Source of the DNA: Solidesulfovibrio fructosivorans JJ]
GTDB lineage: Bacteria > Desulfobacterota > Desulfovibrionia > Desulfovibrionales > Desulfovibrionaceae
Direction: 5' to 3'
Assembly (NCBI RefSeq): GCF_000179555.1
Contig: NZ_AECZ01000013.1
Location: forward strand, 59,136 to 123,135
DNA length: 64,000 nt
The translations under genes were made by a program, and so were the position numbers. A model generated the notes under the pieces. That model worked only from the letters and a program-made list of their open reading frames with translations, was not told the origin of the DNA and ran no database searches. Position 1 is the stretch's first letter. Each line of letters starts with the position of its first letter. This document shows positions 1 through 8,490 of this stretch, piece by piece.

Positions 1-551
1 GCCGCCTCTCCCCGGACCACGACCATGGCCCCGCCCTCGGGCGCGGGTTCCAGATGGCCCGTCAGGCGCGCCACCTCGAAGGAGCCGTAGGACGCCTTCC
101 AGACGTCCTGGCCGGCAAGCTCCTGGGGCGCGGCCAGAAAATTCTTGCCGGAAAGGGTGAAGGTGTAGGTCCGGGCCTGGGCGAAGCCGTCTGTGGGCGC
201 GAAACGCAGCATGTACGGGGAAACCCAGGTCCAGGTGCCGGACAGGGGGGGCTCGACGGTTGCCGGGGCGGTCGACAGGACGGTTCCTTCCTTGGCTCCG
301 GCCACGGGACGGTCGAAAGCCACCAGCACGTAACGACCGCGTTCCGGGTCCATGCCGAGACCGGCCACACGGACGGCGTCGCTCGCGGCCGGGGCCCCGG
401 ATGCGGGTGACTGCGCGACCTGCCCCGGCTGCGGGCCTCTGGCCGGACCGCGCATCAGGAGGAAAAATTCCCCCAAGGCGATGCACAGGAGCACCACGAT
501 GATGATGTTTTTCACGTTGGCGCGGTGGTCGCCGGGGGTCTTTTCGTTCAT
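1..551 (-). CDS. Alpha-2-macroglobulin family protein, N-terminal part (runs off window)
   Basis: The frame is open from the start codon at 551 to the left edge, so only about 183 N-terminal residues are visible. After a charged start there is one hydrophobic segment (about residues 14-33, a signal anchor or uncleaved signal), an Ala/Pro/Gly linker, then a beta-rich region with a GTWTW motif followed by RFAPTDGF and a YTFTLSGK strand. This is the pattern of the first macroglobulin (MG1-like) domain of bacterial alpha-2-macroglobulins, periplasmic protease-trapping proteins. The thioester motif that would confirm the family lies outside the window. It is divergent from the secreted protein at 677, and the 125 bp between them must hold both promoters. 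Family assignment is moderately secure; full length unknown. Confidence 0.6.
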   Translation of the reverse strand, partial: MNEKTPGDHRANVKNIIIVVLLCIALGEFFLLMRGPARGPQPGQVAQSPASGAPAASDAVRVAGLGMDPERGRYVLVAFDRPVAGAKEGTVLSTAPATVEPPLSGTWTWVSPYMLRFAPTDGFAQARTYTFTLSGKNFLAAPQELAGQDVWKASYGSFEVARLTGHLEPAPEGGAMVVVRGEA

Positions 552-676
552 GCCGTCCTCCCGTCTATCCACTCATACCCATGCGTCGTTTTTTTTCAAC
601 CATATGCCGGGGAACTTATTCGGTTGCAAAATAAATCCTGTCTGTTACCGAAAGCCATGCCCGCCAAGGAGGTCCC

Positions 677-1546
677 ATGCGTCGATTGCATTGCACCCTT
701 TTGACCCTCAGCCTTTTCGTCAGCGGCCTCTGCTGCGCTCCGGCCCTGGCCGTCACCGCCCAGGAAACCGGAAAGAAAACACTATATGGAATGTTCAAGC
801 AGACCCCGGAAGGCGGCATCGTTTTCCTCGATCCGCAAGAGACGGGCGTGGTCTACCTGCCCTTCGACGCGTCGTCCATCATGAGCGGCTATCTGGATAT
901 ACAGGTGCAGGTCAAAGGCGAGATACGCGATGCCTTCAACCGCAACGGCAAGACGTATCGTATGCTGACCGTCAGCGACATCCATCCCATGACGGCGGAG
1001 TACGGATCGACGACAACACAGTCCGGACGACACTTCGGCCTGCCCGGCACCGAGACGGCCGACGTGCACGCCTATCAAAACAGGACCTGCTACGTGTACG
1101 ACCGCTATGCGGTGCTCGAGACCCTGGCGGATTATTCCAACGGCCATACGTTGCGGGTGGTGACGCGCACGGCCGCCGACAATCCCTCGGCCGTGTGCGA
1201 AAACCTGCAAGGCACGCCGCTTTTCGAGATCCCGAACGGCGGGGAGTTTACTTTCGCCGGCCTGTCGGGCGACACGCTCTTCGTGGAAAACGGCAAGCCC
1301 AGCGCCCTGCACGGGCTCATGGCCGTCAACCTGGCCCGGCAAAAACAAACCCTCGACGCCACCGTCCTGCCCGGCGCGGCAGTGAGCAAGGGAACTCTCC
1401 ACTACACGGAAAAATTCAAGGCGCTCAAATCCTGCCCGGCCGGCACTACGCCCATGCACAAGATGTCCCTCGACCTGGCCAACGGAAGGACACAAAGTTT
1501 GGGAAGTGGGTTTTGCAAGGCGTCGGGGGAGGGGACCCCTTTTTGA
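677..1546 (+). CDS. Secreted protein of unknown function
   Basis: The start has a strong ribosome-binding site (AAGGAGG, 6 bp upstream). Residues 1-25 form a typical Sec signal peptide with an Ala-rich cleavage region (PALAVTA), so the product is probably periplasmic. The mature part is beta-rich, with a first half resembling a small OB-like or YdeI-like fold (TLYGMFKQTP to LTVSDIHP) and a second half with several cysteines that could form disulfides. I do not recognise a named family. The last seven or so codons (Gly-Glu-Gly-Thr-Pro-Phe) are read from the left arm of a GC-rich palindrome and the stop codon falls in its loop, so the native C-terminus may have been altered by the repeat. Confidence 0.75.
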   Translation: MRRLHCTLLTLSLFVSGLCCAPALAVTAQETGKKTLYGMFKQTPEGGIVFLDPQETGVVYLPFDASSIMSGYLDIQVQVKGEIRDAFNRNGKTYRMLTVSDIHPMTAEYGSTTTQSGRHFGLPGTETADVHAYQNRTCYVYDRYAVLETLADYSNGHTLRVVTRTAADNPSAVCENLQGTPLFEIPNGGEFTFAGLSGDTLFVENGKPSALHGLMAVNLARQKQTLDATVLPGAAVSKGTLHYTEKFKALKSCPAGTTPMHKMSLDLANGRTQSLGSGFCKASGEGTPF

Positions 1547-1566
1547 AAAAAGGGGTCCCCTCCCCC
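1525..1566. terminator. Long GC-rich palindrome overlapping the end of the secreted-protein gene
   Basis: A near-perfect inverted repeat: GGGGGAGGGGACCCC followed by a T run, one G, an A run and GGGGTCCCCTCCCCC. It can act as a bidirectional intrinsic terminator. A closely similar palindrome is at 63750-63791, and both are followed by a C-rich tail of the form CCTCC(C)CAAAAA plus TTTCAA and a G run. This marks it as a dispersed repeat rather than a gene-specific terminator. Confidence 0.75.
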
Positions 1567-1625
1567 GAACCCCCTCCCTCCTCAAAAAATTTTCAATGGG
1601 GGTGGATAAAGGGGCTTTTCATTTT

Positions 1626-1834
1626 CGCCCCGCAGGGGCGACGGCGTGGTGGCGGCGGAATTTGGCCGGGACGAGCTTGTCGCGAAGCGACATGCAGCGT
1701 CCCGGCAAATTGCGCCGCCATCTTGTTCCATCCGCCTGGGCGTCAGCCAGCCAGGCCTTAACCCGACCAGAGCCGAGAAGGGGGGACCGGGGGGCCCGTG
1801 GCCTCCCGGCGGGGTCTGGGGCAGAGCCCCAGCC
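1626..1834 (-). repeat. Copy A of the composite intergenic repeat (half element)
   Basis: Read on the minus strand this stretch begins with the hairpin CTGGGGCTCTGCCCCAG (1832-1816), runs through a C-rich CCGG/CCCCCC block, a unique spacer, a cruciform-like block (1720-1650) with an inner TGTCGC-TTC-GCGACA hairpin, and ends in the hairpin CGCCCC-GCA-GGGGCG (1641-1626). The same order of blocks occurs on the plus strand at 54719-54966. No credible ORF fills the 1547-1878 gap, which is therefore almost entirely repeat sequence. The low-complexity run of TTTGCC units just after it (about 1834-1860) is adjacent. Confidence 0.8.
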
Positions 1835-1878
1835 GCCTTTGCCTTTGCCTTTGCCTTTCCCTTCGCCCAGCCTAACCG

Positions 1879-3099
1879 CTACTCGCCGGCCTTCGCCGCA
1901 AAGCCCTTCCTAACGAAGGACAGGGCGAGGCCGGCGCAGAGAGCGGCTTCGGTGGCGATGGTGGCCAGGGCCGCGCCTTTGGCGGCGAGCAGCGGAATGA
2001 GCAGCAGGTTGAGGCCGATGTTGAGGACGGCGGCGATGATGGTGACGCCGGCGTAGTAGCGTTCGCGGCCGAGGGCGACGAGGGCCTGGGTGAGGACGTA
2101 ATTGGGGAGGATGAAGGGCAGGGAGGCGAGCAGCCAGGCGAGCAGCGGAATGGCTTCGGCGTATTTGTGGCCGAAGGCCAGGGTGAGGATGAAGGGGCCA
2201 AGGAGAAGCCCGCCGATGGTGGCGGCCGCCGACAGGCCGATCATGACGGCGAGCATGAGGGTAAAGGAGCGCTTGAAGGCCTGGGCGTTGTCCAGGGAGA
2301 CGCGCAGCTTGCGGAAAAAGATGTGGGCCAGCGGCGTGGCCAGCATGATGACGCCTTCGATGAGGCGGTAGGCGGCGGCGTAGTTGCCGACTTCGGCCGG
2401 GTCCGGGGTGAGCAGGCGCAGCAGCACGATATCGCAGCGAAAATAGATGGCCGTGGCGGCGGAGATGCACAGAAAGGCCAAGCAGGGGGCGTAGATGTCG
2501 CGGCTGACGGTCAGACGCGGCCGTACGGCCAGCGGCTTGGCGAAGGGCGCGGCCAGGGCGACGGCCTGGCCGATGAGCAGGCCGAGGAAGATGGCGGTGG
2601 GGCCGGGGGACGGCACCAGCAGGGCGAGGCCGGCGCAGACGGCGGTGGCGGTGCGGGTGACGGCGCGCCAGACGGCCTCGGCGGCGAAATTGTTATGGCC
2701 CTTGAGGTGGGCGGAGACCAGGGCGGCGGCGGTGAAAAGGGCGTAGTAGAGCACGGCCGCGCCCAGGGACAGGCGTTCGCCCCGGGAAAAAAGGGGCAGC
2801 AGGCACAGGCCGAAAAGGGTGGTGGCGGCCAGATGCCCTATGGCCAGGGACATGAGCGGCGGCCGACCGGTGGACGTCACGAGTCCGGCCTTGGCGGTTT
2901 CGCGAAAGATGAGCGTGGTGAAGCCGCCGTCCTGAAGGATGGCGAACAGCGAGGCCAGGGTGAGGATGTAGGTGTATTGGCCGAAGCCTGCCGGCCCCAG
3001 GACGCGGCCGAGCAGAAAGGTCAGGCCCACGGAGACGGCGGCGGCGTAGAGCGTGGCCGCCCACTGGCTGGACAGGGCTTTGGCCAGGGCGCGGCTCAT
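1879..3099 (-). CDS. Polysaccharide flippase (Wzx/RfbX-like, MATE superfamily)
   Basis: A 406-residue polytopic membrane protein with about twelve hydrophobic segments, a GRVLGPAGFGQYTYI motif near residue 30 and late helices rich in Leu/Ala. This is the profile of O-antigen/teichoic acid flippases that move undecaprenyl-linked glycans across the inner membrane. The start at 3099 was chosen because its ATG overlaps the stop of the upstream phosphatase by four bases (ATGA); upstream in-frame extension is Arg/Pro-rich and unlike the family. It is the last gene of a three-gene minus-strand unit with a glycosyltransferase and a GmhB-like phosphatase, supporting a role in envelope glycan assembly. 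The exact substrate is unknown. Confidence 0.8.
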   Translation of the reverse strand: MSRALAKALSSQWAATLYAAAVSVGLTFLLGRVLGPAGFGQYTYILTLASLFAILQDGGFTTLIFRETAKAGLVTSTGRPPLMSLAIGHLAATTLFGLCLLPLFSRGERLSLGAAVLYYALFTAAALVSAHLKGHNNFAAEAVWRAVTRTATAVCAGLALLVPSPGPTAIFLGLLIGQAVALAAPFAKPLAVRPRLTVSRDIYAPCLAFLCISAATAIYFRCDIVLLRLLTPDPAEVGNYAAAYRLIEGVIMLATPLAHIFFRKLRVSLDNAQAFKRSFTLMLAVMIGLSAAATIGGLLLGPFILTLAFGHKYAEAIPLLAWLLASLPFILPNYVLTQALVALGRERYYAGVTIIAAVLNIGLNLLLIPLLAAKGAALATIATEAALCAGLALSFVRKGFAAKAGE

Positions 3100-3716
3100 G
3101 GGCGGGGCGTCCCGGCCGTTTCCGCCTCGAGAAGAAAGGCCACGGCGGCGGGCAGGTCGCGGGCCAGGACATGGGGCCAGCCGGGTTGACGCTCGGCCAG
3201 GACCCAAATGTCGCCGGAAAGGTGCGGCAGCTCGAGTTTTGCGGCATCCCGCCTGCCATGGCCGGTCATGACGAGGATGGTGACGGCCGCGCCGAAGGCC
3301 AGTCCGAAGGCGATGTCCGAGGCGGCGTCGCCGATCATGGCCGTGGCGGCCGGGTCAAGGCCGTGGCGGGCGGAGAGGGCCTCGAACAGGCCCGTGGCCG
3401 GCTTGCGGCAGGCGCAATTGTCGGTCGGCGCATGGGGGCAGAAGGCCGTTTCGGTAATTTTCGCGCCAAAGGGGACAAGGAGGTCCACCAGGCGCTTTTG
3501 GACTGCCTGGAAATGCGTTTGGGTATAATACCCCCGGCCGATGCCGGACTGGTTGGTGACGCAAAAAAGCCGCTTTCCGGCGCGGGAGAGCCGTCCCAGG
3601 GCTTCGCCGCCGCCGGGGACGAGCGCCACGCCGTCCGGATCGCGGAGATAGTGGCGCTCCTCGATGATGGTGCCGTCCCGATCGAGGAGCACGTCGCGGA
3701 TGGTGGGCGGCGCCAT
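3096..3716 (-). CDS. gmhB: D-glycero-D-manno-heptose-1,7-bisphosphate 7-phosphatase (HAD family)
   Basis: The 206-residue product begins with the HAD nucleophile motif DRDGT (DxDGT type), has the VTNQSGIGRG motif of histidinol-phosphate/heptose-bisphosphate phosphatases, the zinc-binding CPHAPTDNCACRKP cluster, and the C-terminal metal motif GDAASD. GmhB removes the C7 phosphate in ADP-heptose synthesis for LPS inner core. Its ATG overlaps the stop of the upstream glycosyltransferase by one base (TGATG) and its stop overlaps the flippase start by four bases, so the three genes are translationally coupled. A histidinol-phosphatase role is possible but less likely in this context. Confidence 0.85.
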   Translation of the reverse strand: MAPPTIRDVLLDRDGTIIEERHYLRDPDGVALVPGGGEALGRLSRAGKRLFCVTNQSGIGRGYYTQTHFQAVQKRLVDLLVPFGAKITETAFCPHAPTDNCACRKPATGLFEALSARHGLDPAATAMIGDAASDIAFGLAFGAAVTILVMTGHGRRDAAKLELPHLSGDIWVLAERQPGWPHVLARDLPAAVAFLLEAETAGTPRP

Positions 3717-6700
3717 CAGAAATCGTCCTGCAGGCCCGGCAGATACGGCTGGGGCCGGGGCGAGAGGAAAAGAGACAGGGGCGCGCCGGCGTTGTCTTCG
3801 AGCTTGAGCGGGAAGGTCAGGGCGCTTTCGGTCAGGCCGGGGAACTTGGACGCGTCGAGCACGGCCTCGATGCGCATGCGTGTCGCGTCGCGGGACCAGA
3901 GTTGCGCGCCCTGGCTGGAGAGGTCGAAGCGCACGAAGCCGTTGTTGATGGGGCGGCGAAAGCGCATGACCGACACGCGCCGCACCATGAGTCCCTGCCA
4001 CAGCCCGGAACGGTCGCTGCGCAGGGTGTCCAGGGGCCTGAAATGGGTTCCGTCCGGGGAGAAGGACACGGTGACCGTGTTCTTGCCGGCCTTGTCCGCG
4101 AACACGCGGGGATAGGACAGGATGCGCAGGGTCTTTATCGGATAGGCGGAACTGATGGGCACGGTGACCGAGCAGGGGCCCGGGGCTTTGCAGGACAGGC
4201 AGTCCTCGCCGTCGTTCTTGCGAATGTTCCAGGCCAGCGGAAAGGCGGCCAGGGCGTCCTTCTCCCGGGCGAAGCTCGGTTCGAAGCGCAGCACGCCGAC
4301 GCCGTCCTTGCCGAGGAGCAGGGTTGTCGGCGGCGGGGAGAGCACCGGCACGGTGAGCGTCGTGTCGCCGATGCGCAGCCTGGGGCGGTTTAGGATCCCG
4401 GAGAGTTTGATGGCCGGAAAGCGTCGGGGCGGCTTTTCGCCCAGGCGGGCCGTGACCGGGACGTTTTGCGCCAGGTCGACGAAGGGATCGGTCAGGGCCG
4501 GATCGTAAAAGAGGTAGGCCGGCCGGCCGTTTTCGCCAGGGATGGCAAACACGGGCTCGATGCCGGGATGGGCGGCCAGAAACGGGGCCAGGGCGCTGGC
4601 GGGATTGGCCGGGCCCTGGGGAATGTCCGGACCGGCCGGGAAAACGTAGAGCGCATCGGCGTCGACCAGTGGTTCCCCGGGATGCCACGTGGCCAGGGCG
4701 TTGTGCCCGGCGGCGCGAACAAGGGCGTCCAGGGCCGGGCCGGGGCCGGTCGGCCGGCCGGCCAGGGTGGCGCTTGCCTCGATGCGGAAGGCTTCGATGA
4801 TGCCGGGGTTGGCCACCGGGCCGTAATCCAGGCGCAGGCGGACTTTTCCGGTGTCCGATCCGATGCCCGGCACGTCGTAGTTTTTGGTGACGAAACGGCG
4901 CTTTTCATGATTGGGGGCGATCAGCTTGCCGTCCGGGCCGAGATAGTCCTTGCCGGTCACCGTGCCGATTTCCGTAAAGGGCGCATCGCCGGCGGCCACG
5001 GAGACGCCGATGCGCGAATCCGACGGCACGCCTTCCAGGAACGTGGCCGAGAACATCAGCGACAGCTTTGCGGCGGTGATACGCGTCCCGGCGGCGGCCT
5101 GGAAGGTATAGGTCGCATGGCCGGGCTTTTCGTAATCATAGTGGGACAGGGTGTGGTAGCGGCTTTCGGGGCCGAGGTTCACCGCTTCGTCGCAGTCGGC
5201 GTAGAAGTCGTAGGTGGTGAAGTCCTCGACGAAGCGCGCCGCGCCTTTCGCGTCCGGGTAGAGCACGACCGGGGCCGTGCTGACAAGGCCGATGGCCGAG
5301 ACCGTGGTGTCCTGGATGGTGATCACCTTGTGCGGGAAAAAGGGCGTCCTGGGCGGCGTCAGGTCGCTTTGGATCAGGTGGAACGTGCGCTTGTAGCCCC
5401 GTGGCATGTAATGGGAAAGGTTTTCGAAAACGTGGGGCAGGTACCAGTCGGCAATGAGCTTGGGGTTGCGGTTGCTCTGGTAGAAGAGATAGCGCACGTC
5501 GTTTTTGTTCCAGGCGAGATAGTCGGCCAGCTCCTTGGAATAGGACGTTTCGCGGCGATAATAGGTCCCGAGCGAACGCAGGTTGGGGATGCTGACGACA
5601 AGGCACAGGCCGATGCCGACCAGGGGTACGGCCCAGGCGGCGCTTTTTTCGGACAGGTCCAGATGGGCGGCGATGCGCTCGAGGAGCACGGCCATAGTCA
5701 GCCCGGCCATGGCCATGAGCAGGTAATAGGCGTTGAAGACGTAGCGGGAGCTGATTTCGAGCTGGGTGCCGGCGACGAGAAAGGCCACCACCGGCATGAA
5801 GGCGAAGGCCGCGAGCAGCACCAGCCCGTCGCGGTAGCGGCGTCTGGCGGCGACGGCGCAGCCGGCCAGTCCCAAAAGCGCCAGGGGCAGCCAGGGCAGG
5901 CCATGGCGCTCGGCGGCGTAGGCCCCGAATTCCGTCAGCACGGTGAGCGGAAAATCGGCCGGGATACCGGGGGAAACGCCTTTGGACCGCAGCAAGGTGA
6001 AGATGTTGCGATAAGCCGGCAACCACGGCAGGTAGCACAGCCCGACCACAGCCACGGCGGCAAGCAGGGCCAGTCCTTTTTTGACCGCGACCCGCAGCGG
6101 CAATTCCTTTTTCGCCAGCCGGCTGCCCAGGAACCATACCGTGAACACGCCCTCGGCCGCGATGTTGGAGCTGGCCATGTACGACGTGTAGCACATGGCC
6201 ATGGTGACCAGGGCGTAGGCGACGTAGCGGAGCGGGCCGCCGCGCGAAAGCGCCCGGTAGAGCGCCCAAAGCGACAGCAGGGCCAGCAGCATGAAGAGGC
6301 TGTAGGGCCGCAGCTCCCGGGAATAATGGAGCTGGTAGACGGAAAAAGTGGTGAGCCCGGCGGCGAAAAGCCCGGCCCGGCGCGACAGTATCTCACTGAC
6401 CAGCCCGTAGAGCACGGCGATGGAGGCCGTGCCGCAGGCGACGCTCAAAAGCCGCAGCACGGCGTCGTCGTGGCTGACGGAGAGCACGAAGTGGGTAATC
6501 AGATGATAGAGCGGCGGGAAAAATTCGCCGCCGATGTCCGACGGGCCGACCACGGTCAGGATGTGGAGCATGCGGCCGACGGAAAGCTGGGAGATGCCAA
6601 GCGTTATGAATTCGTCCCACCACAGCGAGGGTTCGCCGAGATAGGCCAGGCGCAAGATAGCCCCGGCCAGGAGCAGCAGGACGAGCAGCAGGGGATACAG

Positions 6701-6721
6701 ACGACGGACGGTGGTTGGCAT
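3716..6721 (-). CDS. Membrane glycosyltransferase of the PMT/ArnT (GT39/GT83) type with large C-terminal extracytoplasmic region
   Basis: The 1001-residue protein starts with a transmembrane helix followed by the catalytic-loop motif LWWDEF (Asp36-Glu37), the hallmark of GT-C enzymes such as ArnT that use polyprenyl-phosphate sugars on the periplasmic face. A second conserved motif, HYSRELRPYS, lies near residue 130. About ten further membrane helices reach roughly residue 400. The remaining 600 residues are soluble and beta-rich, with no motif I recognise, unusually long for the family. It is first in the unit with gmhB and the flippase. It probably transfers a sugar to an envelope polymer or protein; donor and acceptor are unknown. 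Confidence 0.75.
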   Translation of the reverse strand: MPTTVRRLYPLLLVLLLLAGAILRLAYLGEPSLWWDEFITLGISQLSVGRMLHILTVVGPSDIGGEFFPPLYHLITHFVLSVSHDDAVLRLLSVACGTASIAVLYGLVSEILSRRAGLFAAGLTTFSVYQLHYSRELRPYSLFMLLALLSLWALYRALSRGGPLRYVAYALVTMAMCYTSYMASSNIAAEGVFTVWFLGSRLAKKELPLRVAVKKGLALLAAVAVVGLCYLPWLPAYRNIFTLLRSKGVSPGIPADFPLTVLTEFGAYAAERHGLPWLPLALLGLAGCAVAARRRYRDGLVLLAAFAFMPVVAFLVAGTQLEISSRYVFNAYYLLMAMAGLTMAVLLERIAAHLDLSEKSAAWAVPLVGIGLCLVVSIPNLRSLGTYYRRETSYSKELADYLAWNKNDVRYLFYQSNRNPKLIADWYLPHVFENLSHYMPRGYKRTFHLIQSDLTPPRTPFFPHKVITIQDTTVSAIGLVSTAPVVLYPDAKGAARFVEDFTTYDFYADCDEAVNLGPESRYHTLSHYDYEKPGHATYTFQAAAGTRITAAKLSLMFSATFLEGVPSDSRIGVSVAAGDAPFTEIGTVTGKDYLGPDGKLIAPNHEKRRFVTKNYDVPGIGSDTGKVRLRLDYGPVANPGIIEAFRIEASATLAGRPTGPGPALDALVRAAGHNALATWHPGEPLVDADALYVFPAGPDIPQGPANPASALAPFLAAHPGIEPVFAIPGENGRPAYLFYDPALTDPFVDLAQNVPVTARLGEKPPRRFPAIKLSGILNRPRLRIGDTTLTVPVLSPPPTTLLLGKDGVGVLRFEPSFAREKDALAAFPLAWNIRKNDGEDCLSCKAPGPCSVTVPISSAYPIKTLRILSYPRVFADKAGKNTVTVSFSPDGTHFRPLDTLRSDRSGLWQGLMVRRVSVMRFRRPINNGFVRFDLSSQGAQLWSRDATRMRIEAVLDASKFPGLTESALTFPLKLEDNAGAPLSLFLSPRPQPYLPGLQDDF

Positions 6722-6885
6722 AAGGAAGGTTCCTGGTCCCGAAACGCCGGGACCAACGCCATTTAGCCAAGCTTTCCGGGGAAGACAAGGCCGGGAGCGG
6801 CAGAGCCATACCCTTGATCCGTTTTTGTCCCGTATCCGGTGCCGCCCTCCAATGCCCTATGAGAAGTTTTTGAAAGGGGCATCAG

Positions 6886-6915
6886 GGGGGAAACTTTTTT
6901 CAAGAAGTTTCCCCC
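6886..6915. terminator. Palindrome downstream of mnmA
   Basis: Inverted repeat GGGGGAAACTT with an eight-base loop and AAGTTTCCCCC, 30 bp beyond the mnmA stop on the minus strand. The adjacent segment on the minus strand contains CCCCTTTCAAAAACTTCTCA, related to the CAAAAACTTTCAAAGGGG tail that follows the palindromes at 1525 and 63750. It is a member of the dispersed terminator-like family. The rest of 6722-6945 shows no gene. Confidence 0.65.
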
Positions 6916-6945
6916 GGGCCGCCGGAGGCACCCCTCTTCCTCTGC

Positions 6946-7986
6946 CTACGCCACGATGACGCCGCCAGCGAGCACGCGGCCCGCCGCGTCATAAAGGGTG
7001 GCTACCTGTCCCGGGGTGGGGCGGGGGAGCGGCGCTTCGAACACGATGTCCAGGCTGCCGTCCGCCGCGATCGCGGCCCGGGCCGGGCGCGGGGCCATGC
7101 GGTAGCAGGTCTGGCCCAGGACCGTTTCCGGCCAGTCGCGCGGCGGGACGAGCACATTAACCTCCCGGGCGCGGCAGGACGCGGCCAGGAGGTCCTGTTT
7201 CGGACCGACGCGCAGGGTGTTGGCGGCGGCGTCCTTGGCCAGGACGTAGAGCGGCTCGCGCCAGCCCACGCCAAGTCCCTTGCGTTGGCCGATGGTGTGG
7301 CGCCACAGGCCCTGGTGCGCGCCGAGGATCGTGCCGTCCGGGAGCGCGATGGGTCCGGGGCCGGAGAGGGGAACGCCGCTTGCCTCCAGAAAGGCGCGGT
7401 AGTCGTCGCCGGGCACGAAGCAGACCTCGCGGGATTCCCGGGGCAGGGGCGGGGCCAGGTCGAGGGCGGCCAGGGCCTCGGGATTGTCGGCTTTTTTGCG
7501 CCGGGCCAGGGGAAAGAGGGCCCGGGCCAGGGCGCTTTGCGGCACCAGGGACAGGAAATAGCTCTGGTCGCGCGTGGCGTCCGCGCCGCGAAAAAGGGCC
7601 GCGCCTTCCGGCGTGTCCGCAAGACCGGCATAGTGGCCGGTGGCGATTTTGTCCGCGCCAAGGGAGATTGCAGCCTCGGCCAGCAGGCCGAATTTCAGGT
7701 CGCGGTTGCAGGCGGCGCAGGGATTGGGGGTCTCGCCGGCGACATAGGCGGCGATGAAGGGCGCGATGACGCGGGCGCGGAAGGCGTCCGAAAGGTCGAT
7801 GGCCTGGAAGGGCACGCCAATGGCCTCGCACTGGGCGGCAATGGCATCCGCTAATTGCTGTTGCTTATCGTCCGGGGGTAGAAAATGGGCGTGGATCGCG
7901 AAGACCCCATGCCCTTCCTTTTGCAGCAGGCCCAGGGCCAGCAGGCTGTCCGCACCCCCGGAAGCGGCCACGGCTAGAAATCTCAT
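6946..7986 (-). CDS. mnmA: tRNA-specific 2-thiouridylase
   Basis: A 346-residue PP-loop enzyme that adenylates U34 of Lys, Glu and Gln tRNAs and inserts sulfur. The ATP-binding SGGADS motif is at residues 9-14 (most family members have SGGVDS), the catalytic Cys90 sits in NPCAACNRDLKFG, the second catalytic Cys189 is in EVCFVPGDDY, and HTIGQRKGLGVG follows. Length is close to the usual 350-370. Its ATG shares one base with the stop codon of the upstream AT-rich membrane-protein gene (TAATG), and no good ribosome-binding site precedes it, so its translation may now depend on re-initiation after that foreign gene. Confidence 0.93.
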   Translation of the reverse strand: MRFLAVAASGGADSLLALGLLQKEGHGVFAIHAHFLPPDDKQQQLADAIAAQCEAIGVPFQAIDLSDAFRARVIAPFIAAYVAGETPNPCAACNRDLKFGLLAEAAISLGADKIATGHYAGLADTPEGAALFRGADATRDQSYFLSLVPQSALARALFPLARRKKADNPEALAALDLAPPLPRESREVCFVPGDDYRAFLEASGVPLSGPGPIALPDGTILGAHQGLWRHTIGQRKGLGVGWREPLYVLAKDAAANTLRVGPKQDLLAASCRAREVNVLVPPRDWPETVLGQTCYRMAPRPARAAIAADGSLDIVFEAPLPRPTPGQVATLYDAAGRVLAGGVIVA

Positions 7987-8489
7987 TAGCTTTCGCGATT
8001 ATTCGGAGAAGGTATTAAAAGAATAATTATCGATAATAATGAGGATGCAATGGTTATATAGCTGTTGTTAGTGTTTAAAAATTCTTTAAATGAGGGGAAG
8101 AGGAATATCGAAAGAGTGATTGTTGTGGTTAAAAGTAAAAGAAGTATAATATAAACGTATCGCAAAAAAATATCTATTTTTTTAAATCTCAATAAAAAAA
8201 TAAGCAGAAAGAAAAGAAAGCAAAGTGGAAGATATATTGTGCTACTATATATAAATGTGACTAAGGTCGCAGTTGAGAAAAAAATAAGAATAAATATTTT
8301 GTAACGAAAGCCTATCTTTCTTTTTCGAATTAATTCCGCGTCTATCTCATCGAGTCTTGACTTGATGGAAGATTTTATAGCGTTGTACTCTTCGATTTCA
8401 TTTAAGGCAAAACTGACTTTATTGGATAGTAAACGCAAGATGTATTCACATCTTTTTTTTTCTTGCAATAAAAAATTTGTTTCCATCAT
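7986..8489 (-). CDS. AT-rich small protein: N-terminal coiled coil plus four transmembrane helices, function unknown
   Basis: The 167-residue product has an N-terminal charged helical region (about residues 8-58, heptad-like, coiled coil likely) followed by four hydrophobic segments (about 63-83, 86-103, 108-131 and 141-160) rich in Ile, Leu, Phe and Tyr. Codon use is strongly AT-biased, unlike every neighbour, which indicates horizontal acquisition. It starts one base after the stop of the upstream gene, so the two are translationally coupled, and its own stop overlaps the mnmA start by one base. I recognise no family. Architecture resembles membrane effectors of two-gene bacterial immunity or stress systems, but that is speculation. 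Confidence 0.65.
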   Translation of the reverse strand: MMETNFLLQEKKRCEYILRLLSNKVSFALNEIEEYNAIKSSIKSRLDEIDAELIRKRKIGFRYKIFILIFFSTATLVTFIYSSTIYLPLCFLFFLLIFLLRFKKIDIFLRYVYIILLLLLTTTITLSIFLFPSFKEFLNTNNSYITIASSLLSIIILLIPSPNNRES

Positions 8490-8490
8490 C

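Noticed and set aside
4466..6766. Long open frame on the plus strand, 766 codons, rich in Gly, Arg, Gln, His and Asp
   Set aside because: It is antisense to the glycosyltransferase gene; such frames arise from high-GC codon bias and the product has no recognisable features.
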